Positions 11,157 to 21,479 of a stretch of 35,060 bases of DNA are shown here, piece after piece. Position numbers and translations under genes: made by a program. Under the pieces are notes generated by a model. That model saw only the letters and a list, made by a program, of their open reading frames with translations. It did not search any database and had not been told where the DNA came from. The DNA comes from Pyrenochaeta sp. MPI-SDFR-AT-0127 (Eukaryota > Ascomycota > Dothideomycetes > Pleosporales > Cucurbitariaceae): the NCBI GenBank assembly GCA_020747015.1, contig JAGTJM010000129.1:1-35060 (forward strand). The letters run 5' to 3'. How positions within the stretch are numbered: position 1 is the stretch's first letter; the number at the start of each line of letters is the position of its first letter.

Positions 11157-13849
11157 GAAACCAGGGGGAGGACCGCGGCCGGCAATCAGAGTTGCTAACA
11201 CCTCCTGTTCCTGACAGGGCAGATATCGATAATGCGACCTGAACTGCCTTTGAAGCCCCGACGAGGCGCTCGCGCTGCTGTGTCTGGGTCTGAGGTGGCG
11301 GCAGCTTCGGCGTAGACGGGGAAGCCGGAAAGTACGGATGCATGCCGTTTCATGCTAGGGCAGATTATTGTTTTAGTGTTCTAATATGACAGTTTTTCGA
11401 GTTCTCCGAGGGGGTGTCTGGCGATGAAATCGAAATTCCAGGACTGAAGGTGGGTTTTGCTTAACCTCCCATTATTTGAAGCCTTGTGGCGTCTAGCCAC
11501 ATGAATTATCGTTGTAATTGGCCCGTGCAGAAATCAGCCTCCGGTTGGCTAGCAGGCGCGGGAGATCCTTATATGTATGGTTGGGGCTAACCTGAGGTGT
11601 CCTAGCTGGCCTTTCGGCCCCAGCTCCCCGACTTTAAAGTTACCGTCCCCGCAGAAATGCCACCAGTGCCATACCAATTGACTACCTATGTGTCTGACTA
11701 TGAATATACACAGGGTCATTGCCAGAGGAGGTGGAAATACCGAACGGGCAAATCATCAGCTGTGCCCTCGTTTCTTCTCTGGTGATTGGAGAAAATTTCG
11801 AATTTATGATCGGTATTCGATCCTAACTCAATCTCCTTACCCCTCCCGTGTCTCGGCGTTTGTCGAGCAGCTCAGGTCCAGCGAGGAACCCCCAGTGCTT
11901 TTTCACTTTGAAATGGATTCCGCATGTCCCATGTAGACATGGGTACATAAAACGGTTCATGAGTATGCTGTTTCATAGTGGTTTCCCCCGGATGTAGTGG
12001 CTGGACGGCGTTGATATGCGTTCCACAATAGAGTTGACTACAAATCCCAGCAGGCTGATTGTCCTACGAACACTCGGTATCGTGTAGCAGGGACCCAAAT
12101 ACACATTCTGACCAGGGAGCACACGCTGGAAGCAAGGAAATGCAACTATTCACGAAGACAAGTGACATTAGGGCTCTCGTGCGCATCTCTGCTAAAACGT
12201 TGCCGTTGAAACCTTCGCTGCGCTTAACAGCATTAGCCCAACCGTCCCTTCCACCATCTCTTTGGCCCCACTTGTTCTTGCGGCGATAAACTTTATTCGC
12301 CTAGATATCGGACATGGGCCTTTCTGGAGACCATGACTGGCTCTCTTTAACGACATTACAGCCTGCATGATGCTAGTGGGATGCATCACTATCGGTCATG
12401 ATTGCAAACCGCACTCCCGCCCCCACCAAAAGTGAGCTCGCATGTTATAGATGGACTGACTCGTACACTAGCTGTATACGCCAAAAAGGAGCAGGTTGTC
12501 GAAATTCCCTTTTCCTGCAGACAATATCACATCGTCAGACCCAACTTTGCATTTGAGTAGAAGACATTGGATTGGTATTCTTTTCCAAGGTACCTTCATG
12601 CTATAGCCGCAACTGCCACCCTAGAGCAGCACATATGGCCATCCACGGTTCTGAAAAGACAAACCAGACAACAGGCGAGTAGAGCTTTCGTCGCATCAAT
12701 GACCACCGCCCACATAAACCGTAGTGATAGCAACTGCGAGTTCCATTCTCCGCGCTAACTGGGCCAGAGTACCCGACCATCAGGTATGGTGACGTCTTGT
12801 GCATATCTTACGGTAATTGCATCGCTTCAGTTCAACACCTTCGGAGGCGACACGTGAAGGGTCCATCACCTTCCTTATCGCCACAAACAAGAGCCCTGTC
12901 GACAACCGATATCCGATTCAGCCATCGATCGAGGCTTGTACACATCGGCTTTCCTAACAAGGCCATTCTGCTCTCGCATGGAAAAATTGCGCCAGTCGAC
13001 GACGAGCTATTTGCTAAGACCCTACAGTTCAAGTTGTGGTGTTAGCACAAGACTCGAAGCCATGGTGAACAGAAAGGGTATATCTCCTGTATCGGAGCCC
13101 CACCACCCGAGACGGACATCGAGACCAGGTGCCAGGATCCATAGGCAAAGGTGGTGTTAGAATAAGGATAATGACGAAGACCAGTTCCATCTATATGGAG
13201 AATGCACGAGCACCGGCGAGCTTGACTGACAGTGGCATTATGGACCCTAATATGGAACTGTCGATGATCAAGCGTCCTGATCTACCGCCAGAATCTCGTC
13301 TAATGAGCATTCTATGCGGTTAAAACAGCGCTTTGATGAACTTTTCCTTCGACTTAGCACGGTGTTCGCTTTGGGCAGGCCGTTGATGCGGAGAGAGTAG
13401 AAGAACAGGAGGGTGGGCACGTATTCTAACAGCCCAAGTACACATACGATTTAGACTCTAATTCTAGCCTCCTCTCCAGACTTACTTATAAGCTTAGCTC
13501 TTAAGGCTGCGCAACCCTTTTTGATAGTGCATCTTCGCAGTTAAAACATGGACATGACTGAATACTAGCCGTGCTCTGTGGAAAGGGAGAGAGATTTCTC
13601 AAATAGAGATAAATCCAAGTCTATTGAGAATTGCGTCACATACGCCACATTTTTATAGTGCTCATACTAACAAGAACCTTCACCCACATATGACGAAGAA
13701 GAAATAAACTTCGATGACGTCTTCGCTGCCTCGACCACATTATCAACCTCTGCGCACAGGCTTTCCTTGTTAGGAAGGATGCGGACAAGGTCTGTGGGGA
13801 GATAGAGGCTGCATGTCGGGAAGGCGACATGAGAAAGATTGGCCAGCTC
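11157..13849. other. About 2.7 kb without a supported gene
   Basis: Many frames of 60-80 codons are open on both strands, none with recognisable motifs or joinable exons. The plus-strand frame at 12797-13045 has somewhat protein-like sequence near its end (SHGKIAPVDDELFAKTL), possibly another decayed gene fragment, but I cannot name it. Confidence 0.4.
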
Positions 13850-13957
13850 TGGCGGAAAAAGGGGGCAGATGGGAAACTTCACAATATCTTACGATATATT
13901 AGGGCCAGTCCCCAACGTTGTCAGTTCTTCAGGTTGATAGAAATGGGTGGTGATCTT
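13850..13957 (+). pseudogene. hAT transposase fragment (GKLHNI...YIRASPQR segment)
   Basis: The translation WRKKGADGKLHNIL then RYIRASPQRCQFF matches the segment of fungal hAT transposases (GKLHNIV-x-(Y/W)IRASPQR) that follows the GH-(T/I)-INL motif. Only about 36 residues are recognisable, and neither flank continues the protein. It belongs to a different hAT subfamily from the large element at 21114-27158, whose equivalent segment reads YVAINRSPQRYERF. Confidence 0.6.
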
Positions 13958-15236
13958 GCAGTATTTGTAAGCTCAGGATATCTACAGTCACGTGGTTTAC
14001 TACTTACTAATCCGTCCATTCCTACATGTATATCAGCCTTAGGTTGGTGGCTTGGTGTAGTAGTAAACCCCCTGGCAGAGGACCTTGCTGTCGCAAGACC
14101 TAGTTAGTTCGTTCCAGCGTGAAGACTTTATCGACGAATCGAGGCCGAAATTTCAAGTCCAGCTACACGAATGCGGTGAAAGAGCAAGAATGCTTTCCGT
14201 GTTATCAATAGTTACGCCATCTATGATTTCCTGTAGCAGTTATGTTAGTGGTAAGGGGCCAGACAATCATTAGTTACTTACAATAAAATCCTCAACGTCC
14301 CCCGCAAACATCAACGTCAATGCTCGCCAGAAACCGAATAGTAAGGGAAGAGTGATACATACGGGATCTAGAGCCGAGCGCGCAAACGATTGAAGTGGGC
14401 CGTTTACCCAGATAGACAGCTATACTTAGGCTTTCTCTCCCCTGGAGCCCTCTAGTGTTTGGTCTCGATACTGACGACGATAAGATCGCAGCAGAGCGGG
14501 GAGCAATCAGAAGGATTGATAGTTTTGTAGAGTCTTCTAATCGAAGATACTAGATCGGCAGGCGATTTTGTCTTCAGCGACAGAGGGTGTTAAATCGTGA
14601 TGGCACGTGCGAAGCTTCGCCAAGTAGTTTGCAGGTATGTTGAGCAAGGCGGGAGCTCGATGTCGTCACCCGCATCAGACATGACCATCAACCACGCCTC
14701 TACGCGATCCATAGACGAGACGGCGGACAGTGGTAGAACAACGACGATAACTCTTAAAAGGGAGTAGTGATGAAGAGGCGCTGTGCAAGTGGCTGCGCAG
14801 GAATGCTAAACCGTGCTGTCGTTTCGCATTGCCCTGCTGTTTGCTGCTTCGGTTAATTGCCAGTGGATACGCATGGGCCACCAACACAACATCTGGGCCC
14901 TTTATACAGCATTGTGGACATTTCTCAGAAAGCCCTGAAGCCAGAAATTGGTTAATAAGGCGGTTGCTGATTATGTTGCGCAGAAAACATTTGATACCTG
15001 ACGCAATAGGCCCAGCGCCAGAGCACAGGATACACTTTCCCACAAATCTTGAACTCTCAGCTTTAGTTCGAGAGGTTGTGTCTGGTCGTGGATAAGCGCA
15101 CACACTATAGGTCCAGGTGCGCCATTAGGCTCAGAAGCCCGTAGTTTTCCACACAAACTCTGTGCAGTCCATTCTTATTCCTTCCACATCTATCTGCACT
15201 ACGAGCCCGAAATTGGGAGCTTTCCCGCATTAATCG
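13958..15236. other. No supported gene
   Basis: Overlapping opposite-strand frames at 14675-15103 (minus) and 14829-15095 (plus) are the longest, and neither has recognisable content. The hAT fragment does not continue here and no terminal repeat was found. Confidence 0.4.
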
Positions 15237-16350
15237 GTGATCCAGGCTTGGCTTTCTGATTTGGGGTCCTATTGGCTAACTCTGAATACCAGCGTAAACT
15301 ACAATGCTTCCGCTACGAGGAACGATTATGGTATTCATTACAAAGTATTCAGGGCTGCGGCTAACAGCTTGGATGGCGTGAGGACGCAAAAACATCTGGT
15401 GCACAGGTGTGCATCGTATCTAAAGCTCTAAAACTGCAAAGCGGCATACTGCGATGCTTCCGATTCAGCTAAAGGGTTGCGGCGTCTGGGGACGATGCTG
15501 GTTTCTGCGGATCGCTTCCGGGGAACGCATCCCGGTTTCCGCGAACCGTCTCGCTTAACCGGACCAGGAGAGAGCAATTAACTTTGTGATGTCCATGATC
15601 GGTGTAGATCCAAACCAATACCACATTGGATTGTTGAGGAAAGTGCACCCATGTTGGCTTAGGGATATACTCCAACTGTTCTCAGAGTCTGAAGTTTTTT
15701 GTCCTAGCAGCGTCTGCTTCTCACAAAACTCGTCGTATGAAATCGACGATGCCGTTTCCCAAGGTTGTGGAGCCCTACAACGCCACCTCTCCATCCACCA
15801 ACTTGTTGAGGACTCCGATAAGACCTTTTGCATTCATGAGGTGCATGACAAGTCGACCCAGTGCTACTGAAGGGGAAATTTTTACTAGATATAGGCCATG
15901 TACGATATCTGCACAACCCTCCTATTGTGACCTGCACTACCTCGTCTCTGCCGTCATGTCCGGTGTCACCACCTGCTTGCGTTTCCCTGGTCATCTCAAC
16001 TCCGATTTGAGGAAGTTGGTTGTCAAAATGGTTCCCTTCCCTCGTCCCCACTGCTTCATGGTCGGCTTCGCCCCTTTGACCAGTCGTGGCGCCAACTCAT
16101 TCCGCGCCGTCACCGTTCCCGAGCTCACCGAGCAGATGTTCGGCCCCAATAACATGATGGTTGCCACTGACTTCTGTAACGGCCATTACCTGACCTGCTC
16201 CGCTTACTTCCGGGGTAAGGTCTATAGATCGGCGGAGCAGGCTACCCTCAATGACTTAGCAATCGCCGTTCGACGGGGTGCATGTTCAGAAGCTACTCGC
16301 ACGTTGGATTGTGTACGACAATGTTTCCTTCATACAGGTGGATGGTGAGG
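15237..16350 (+). pseudogene. Beta-tubulin pseudogene
   Basis: Beta-tubulin is unmistakable in the core: LVSAVMSGVTTCLRFPGHLN, SDLRKLVVKMVPFPRPHCFM, VGFAPLTSRGANSFRAVTVP, ELTEQMFGPNNMM, DFCNGHYLTCSAYFRGKV (about 15925-16225, one frame). Just upstream, PFPKVVEPYNA and then, in another frame, LSIHQLVEDSDKTFCI correspond to the segment before it. Further up, RLLLTKLV and YNASATRNDY...SLDGVRTQ (about 15298-15390) sit at the spacing expected for N-terminal beta-tubulin, but strongly diverged. The copy changes frame several times, has lost the N-terminal nucleotide-binding sequences in readable form, and after GKV the C-terminal domain is not recognisable. Functional tubulin tolerates almost none of this. 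It is an extra, decayed paralogue, not the housekeeping gene. Confidence 0.85.
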
Positions 16351-16589
16351 TCTTTCACGACTTCATTACCTATCTCTCACCACGCGCGGGTGGCGCCTTG
16401 CCTTGCGGTCGAACTGTGCGTAACTAGATTATGCAGGGCAACTACATTCACAAGGCTACTATGAAAAACGCCTTACATAATACTATCAGCAAGATCCACA
16501 TCGCCTTCGACTTGTAGACCTCTAGTAATTGTCTCTCGCTGAACGGGGTCACGGCTCACTAAATGGATGCCAATTTAAAGACGCAGTAG

Positions 16590-16811
16590 ATGCTTCTATC
16601 GTCGCCGGAGCAGAGTGGGTCCCACTACGGTGTCGACATCATAAACCAGATTATCACGGTTAGCGAGGACTTTAACGTTGTAAGTAAGCTAGAATTCTTT
16701 GTATTAGATTATGCCTTAAACAATGACACAGCGATGGAAGCAATCGGAGCAAGATTCGGCTTCAAACCCAAGGAGCGACGTCCTCATTGTGCTGGCCATA
16801 TTATCTACTAA
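16590..16811 (+). pseudogene. hAT transposase fragment (central catalytic segment)
   Basis: Translation contains FVLDYALNNDTAMEAIGARF, then GFKPKERRPHCAGHIIY before a stop. It aligns with the hAT segment (Y/F)FVLDNA-x-NNDT...RCxGHxINL that carries the second catalytic Asp. The expected Asn-Ala after LD is altered to YA, and the frame ends where INL should be. It could belong to the same family as the scrap at 13850, whose sequence would follow it in an intact protein. The two are in the wrong order here, so they are separate insertions or a rearrangement. Confidence 0.7.
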
Positions 16812-17549
16812 GCTTACCCAGGGCGATAGGGCGACGATTGATCAAGTCGCTTATACTATGGACATTTCAATGAAGGCGTTTAATAACGAGATGGTACGTC
16901 AAACGAACTATTTTGACTAGATCTGACGATTTCGTGCGCAGGACCGTGCCAAGTCACCCAACAAATCTTCCGGATTGCGCTCGGTTCCTGGTGAGCTAGA
17001 TAGGTGCAGATTGCTACGTCTACAATTTACTAGGGGTAGCAATTAAAGCGGGCAATTGACAGTGTTATGGAAACGATTAACAGTCCTACTATGTTAACAG
17101 CAAATAATTCTAATTGTGTACGTATATTAGTAGAGAGCGGGCTCTGGGATAGCTACGTGTCCCCTAATACATATTAATAATCTTAAGGATAGGAGACTTA
17201 AGAGGTCTAAACTATAATTTCGGCTCGTTACAGAGGGTGGCTCGTGACACCAAGATAGACGTCTAGTTATAGCTTTTCTCGTTATAGCAATTGTTCCGTG
17301 AAGAGTAGATATACGTTAACATCCCTTACTGCGTAACGAGACATATTCCTAAATTAGAAGTCAAGAAATTTCGCGTCCCTGCCTCCACGCCCTAACTTGG
17401 GGAAGATGCTATATGGTAGCAAGAGCAAGGAATGAAATAGGTACGATAAGGGTAAAGTGGTAATTTAACACCATTCTATTACAAGAGTACTCGCGCTCGA
17501 CCGTCTAACAGAGCTTTCTTATTCTTTCAATTCAGACAGACTCTAAAAA
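16812..17549. other. AT-leaning stretch without a gene
   Basis: Composition turns AT-rich from about 17,030 to 17,480, with many stops in all frames. This may be an old transposon relic, but no protein motif survives. It separates the hAT scrap from the 3' end of the secreted-protein gene. Confidence 0.4.
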
Positions 17550-18797
17550 TCAATGGCCATTAGGAGGCAGGCCTTTCGGTACGATGAACTCGAGTTCGCC
17601 CTTGCACTTGCCCCTACCGAACGGCCTTTTCCCGCCAATCCTGCCATTGGCAGTGCACTTGTCAACAATACTGAACGAAGCAATAGCTACATCGCCCCTG
17701 GTAAGGTGGCATATTCCTTCCGGAATTTCTTCAACAGTTTTGGGAGACCAGTCGGACTTGTAGTTCAAAGCAACCGCACAGCCAGTCTTGTACTGTATGA
17801 GAGTCAGCACGAATGTGAAGTAGTACTTAGGAAGAGATAAGTACCGAAGGCCACCACGATTTTCCTTTGAGGCCTGACCCTACCCACTGATCAGGATATG
17901 CTGTGCTTGCATTGAGTATCGGGAGGCAGTCCTCAATGGAAGGAGACTTTTTAGAGGTATTGCAGGTGATATCCTTATCATCCATTCCATCCAAGTCATT
18001 CTTCTCCCAGGTCGAAGCCCAGGATTCCTGCAAGCCGCGGTCTAGTGGAACGCCGGGATTTTGATACACTGGATCTTGCTTGCCCTTGCCAAGCGGCATA
18101 CGTGTACCGCAGTCGGTGCGAACAAAAATGGTCTCGCCGTCGATGGAGCCATCTTTGTTGAGGTGTAGCTGCTCCACACATACATCTTCGTTCGCGTTCG
18201 GCCGAGCCGTGCAAGACGTGGGGGCACCAATCTTTCCGCTAATCACTCGATTAGTGCAACTCCAATTCTTCACGGATGCGTGGAACAATACCAGGTCTTT
18301 TTAATGACGGGCACAAAGGTGAAGTAGCCGCACTGGCCATTCTCCAACTTGATTGAAAAGGCTCGAGCAAAAGCCTCGGCTTTGGCGACCGAGAAGCCAC
18401 CTGTGATACCCACTTGATATGCTTCGAGAAACTTGGGGTTGAAGCTAAAGTTCCAAGTGATGGTACGAGTCTCGGTACTAGTTATAGTGCATGTTTGAGG
18501 TCCGTGGCAGTACGCATTTGCAAACGGCTGTTCTTGCCCATAAACAAAGGTCGTTTCAAGTTGACAGAATTGCTCGCATTTCCAGCTAGTGTTAGGGTCG
18601 TGATAGCATCTATCATCCTTCAGCTTGTATTTCGGCGGGCATTTGTCAGTGCCGTATTTGTGGTAAAGAACTGGCTCGGCATCGACTCCATTACACGGAT
18701 CCCTCTTTTCAAAATAATTCCTTAGAGAATGCTCAACTGGCCCGGCTAGAACTATGCTGAAGAGGAAAAGAGATCGGATAAGAATAGAGACAGCCAT
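17550..18797 (-). CDS. Secreted cysteine-rich protein, unknown family
   Basis: From ATG at 18797 the protein begins MAVSILIRSLFLFSIVLAGP, a clear signal peptide. About 15 residues further on comes FEKR-DP, a dibasic Kex2-type processing site. The mature part is rich in cysteine and aromatic residues (DKCPPKYKLKDDRCYHD; QTCTITSTETRTITWNFSF; GQCGYFTFVPVIKKT). The sequence continues on the same strand in a second frame (17827-18288) and then a third exon (down to 17550). Intron 17793-17844 (donor GTACTT, acceptor TACAG) joins WWPS to YKTGCAVALNY in frame. The change near 18270-18290 lacks an obvious intron and may be a frameshift or a very short intron. A TATA-like box lies at 18888-18895. I do not recognise the family; it could be a secreted effector-like protein, but no function is assigned. 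The exon junctions in the middle are the weak point. Confidence 0.6.
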
Positions 18798-18887
18798 CGT
18801 AGGCGTTAATATGGTTTGATTTGGGTGAATGATGGTATGAATATGCTTAGTGACTATCATGTTTTCAGCTAGTAGTTGGAATGGCAT

Positions 18888-18895
18888 TATTTATA
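18888..18895 (-). promoter_or_regulatory. TATA-like box of the secreted-protein gene
   Basis: On the minus strand the sequence reads TATAAATA, about 91 bp upstream of the chosen ATG at 18797. Spacing is plausible for a fungal core promoter. Confidence 0.4.
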
Positions 18896-19035
18896 CAGTC
18901 TGACAGAATTTGTTTGCCTAGAAGATGTTATTCCTCCAGGTACTATTTTCTACAGTCTGATGTCAGACTTGGCCCGGCATTATGGCACCACGACCACTAA
19001 TAAGGTAAAATAGGTACATGTAATGAAAATCATGT

Positions 19036-19080
19036 TAATCTGCATGCAGATTAGGATAACATATACGTAATTTATCCTAA
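19036..19080. promoter_or_regulatory. 18-bp perfect palindrome overlapping a second inverted repeat
   Basis: TAATCTGCATGCAGATTA (19036-19053) is a perfect palindrome. It overlaps TTAGGATAA (19051-19059), which is repeated inverted as TTATCCTAA (19072-19080). The site is about 240 bp upstream of the secreted-protein start. It could be a dimeric regulator site or a transposon-end remnant; only the symmetry is shown. Confidence 0.5.
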
Positions 19081-19868
19081 CACAGACTCTTACTGTACTT
19101 TGAGGACGGAACTGCAGGCATACGACTGCGCCATGTGTCCGTGCATTTTCACAAGGAGCAACTTACTTCCATAGCCATTCATTTCGGCGCTTATCTCTTG
19201 GGGCGATTTTACCAAGCGGCCAGTATTATGTACAGCCATAATGCTTGCTAAGGCTAGCGTAACAGAAGTGCGAGGCAGACAGGACAGAAGGACGATCTAT
19301 GGTGGGCCGGCTTGCCTGGCATGGCCCGTCAGCAACAAGGCACTTTCGACAGTAGGGATACCCAGATGTCGTCACACGAGTCAGGAGTCTAAGCCGAGTC
19401 TGCGTGCTTCAGTGCTGATTGGGTGCTCGCTCACGGTCGGGGCCGCTGTCGGCACGCGCAGCCACAAGCTTAACGGGTGGTGCTGTAAGCAGTCGTTATG
19501 TATCAAGTGAGCCCGTACGGGGCTGCTACACGCTAGTCAGGGTTAGTAGCCGGCCGGGGTTACTACCAACGTGGGTGGCAATCTTGCACGAATCTCGCGC
19601 CACACCCGACGCAGGGCTGACGGTGATCTGCAACTACTGCAGCGGGGTCTGTAGGCTCAAATAGGACAATCCCAGGTATTTTAAGGACAGCAAACGCTCA
19701 ATGTTAGTGCCACAGCGAGAGCCGCCAGTTTTGCGACGAAACGAAGCACTGCGTAAAAAGGCGTAGAAGGCGTCAACGTGGCGGTATTTTTTTGGCTGCG
19801 AAGGTGTCTGCCTGTTCAGGACCACCTGCAGTACACTATTATCATCAGCACACAGCATAAGCTAAAGT
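19081..19868. other. No supported gene
   Basis: Short frames on both strands have no recognisable content. Part of it (about 19,650-19,868) probably belongs to the decayed Tc1-like element that follows, since the readable transposase end starts only at 19,869. Confidence 0.4.
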
Positions 19869-20040
19869 GTGCATGGAGTAGGAAGCGTTCAATATCGAGG
19901 TACAAGCAGATATACTGACGCAGGCGTGAAGCTCATAAACCTACCGCCGTACTCGTCCGATCTGAACCTATCTGAGAGGATACGACGACCCGCGCGCGAT
20001 ATATACTCAAATAGGTTTAATATTAGGGCTTCGCTACTAT
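19869..20040 (+). pseudogene. Tc1/mariner-type transposase scrap (DDE_3 end)
   Basis: The frame contains AGVKLINLPPYSSDLNLSER, matching the GVKLIYLPPYSPDLNPIE signature around the second catalytic residues of Tc1/IS630-type transposases. Pro-to-Ser (SSD) and Pro-Ile-to-Leu-Ser changes, and the lack of recognisable upstream catalytic sequence, show it is dead. It sits at the border where RIP-type AT-rich DNA begins. Confidence 0.7.
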
Positions 20041-20059
20041 TTCTAGGAATATTAAAGAG

Positions 20060-21105
20060 TATAATTTATACTTCTTAACCCCCCTAATATATTAATAAGT
20101 AACTCTTAAATTATTATACTTTTAGTATAGAACTAAGGTTAATTTATATACTCTTACTATTACTAATTACTACTTAATAAGAAAAGGGTATCTTAATAAT
20201 AGAATTTATATAGAATAGCTATTAAGGTATAGAGTAATAGAGTAATAATAACTACTACTATAATAGTATATAGACCTATATCTAGCCTATTATTATAAAC
20301 CCATAATAAAGATACTAGTACTTATAAATAAGAAGGAAATAGAAAGAATATAGGTATTAAGAGAAACCTAGACTAAGGCTAATAGTAATATATACTCTAT
20401 ATTATAGAATATAAATAGATATTTAGAGTTTAGATTAGAGCTAGGATTTTTACCTCTAGAGGTAAAACCTCTTCTAATAGTAAGTTTAATAAGTAGAAAT
20501 TCTTACTTCTAAAGATAAAACCTCTTATAATAATAAGTTTAATAAGTAGAAGTTTTTACTCTAAGAGTAGAACCTCTTATAATGATAAGAAAATTAATAG
20601 TAGAAAAAGATAAGTATATAGTTATATTCTTATAGCCTTATAACTTAGTATAGTATATAATAGCTAAGGTTATTTACCTCTAGAAGCTAAACTAGCTTAA
20701 CTAAAATTTATTAGCTTATATCTAATTCTTTATATCTAGAGGTAAGATATACTATTAGTATAAAGTCTACTCTTCTAAATTATATTACTATATTCTTCCT
20801 AAGAGGATAGAAGTTTCTATACCTAAGTAGTACCTAATTAGGCTTAACTCTAGAGTTTCTTATACTTAGAATAAAATATTTAGAAGCTCTATTATTATAC
20901 TAAATTATATATAGTATAGTCTCTTTTTTATAAAGCTTCTTATATAAAAACTACTTACTAGTATCTAAAGATTCTTATTCTATAACTTATAGCCTTATAT
21001 CTAGTAGTATATATATTAAGATAGAGTTAGAGTTTTACTCTAAATATAGAGTTCTACTAGAATATATAGATTCTAGTTACTTAATTAATAATAATATTAT
21101 AGATA
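20060..21105. mobile_element. RIP-saturated transposon relic, left of the hAT element
   Basis: Extremely AT-rich, with CpA and TpG nearly absent and stops in all frames. It holds a 20-bp palindrome TTTTACCTCTAGAGGTAAAA (20448-20467) and, overlapping it, a tandem repeat of about 53 bp in two and a third copies (about 20466-20590, units starting AACCTCTT). Related TACCTCTAGA words recur near 20,675 and 20,730. The parent element cannot be named. It continues beyond the hAT insertion at 27167. Confidence 0.6.
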
Positions 21106-21113
21106 GAGAGTAG
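21106..21113. repeat. 8-bp target site duplication, left copy (GAGAGTAG)
   Basis: GAGAGTAG directly precedes the left terminal repeat and is repeated exactly at 27159-27166 after the right one. Eight-base duplications are the hallmark of hAT transposition. Confidence 0.9.
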
Positions 21114-21133
21114 TAGGCTGGTCGATGGGTATA
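21114..21133. repeat. hAT terminal inverted repeat, left
   Basis: Begins TAGGCTGG; pairs with 27139-27158 at 18 of 20 positions. Confidence 0.9.
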
Positions 21134-21139
21134 CCTATA

Positions 21140-21310
21140 CCCTGGATGTGTTGGGGTTGGGTTGGGGTCGCATAGACCCTGGGTATAGGTTTGGTTGGGG
21201 TGGTAGGAGCGTTGGGTTGGGGTTGGGTTGGGTTCGCACGGACTTGGGTATAGGTTTGGTTGGGGTGGTAGGAGCTTGGGTCTGAGTTGGGTATAGGTTG
21301 GGTTACTAGG
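21140..21310. repeat. hAT left subterminal G-rich repeats
   Basis: Tandem GGTTGGGG/GGGTT runs are interspersed with a larger direct repeat: GGGTATAGGTTTGGTTGGGG occurs near 21180 and again near 21244. They resemble degenerate telomere repeats but lie inside the transposon. The matching C-rich array lies at about 26,985-27,138. In hAT elements subterminal repeats are transposase-binding sites; that role is inferred here. Confidence 0.8.
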
Positions 21311-21479
21311 TTATAATTAACTCGTAAGGTAGCGTGTATTTTATATATATAGCGTTAGGCTAGGTACTTACTTTTAGTGATATACTTATAAGAGTTAGTT
21401 ATCACAGCTAGTTATAACAACTAATTATACTCTTATAGATTAGGTAATAGAAGCTTATATAAATGTATTCTCCACTATA

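Noticed and set aside
14675..15103. Opposite-strand open frames of 142 and 88 codons
   Set aside because: Neither contains a recognisable motif, and both are of chance length for this composition.
21147..21305. Possible internal telomere sequence
   Set aside because: The G-rich units are irregular (GGTTGGGG, not TTAGGG) and are mirrored at the other end of the hAT element, so they are subterminal transposon repeats.
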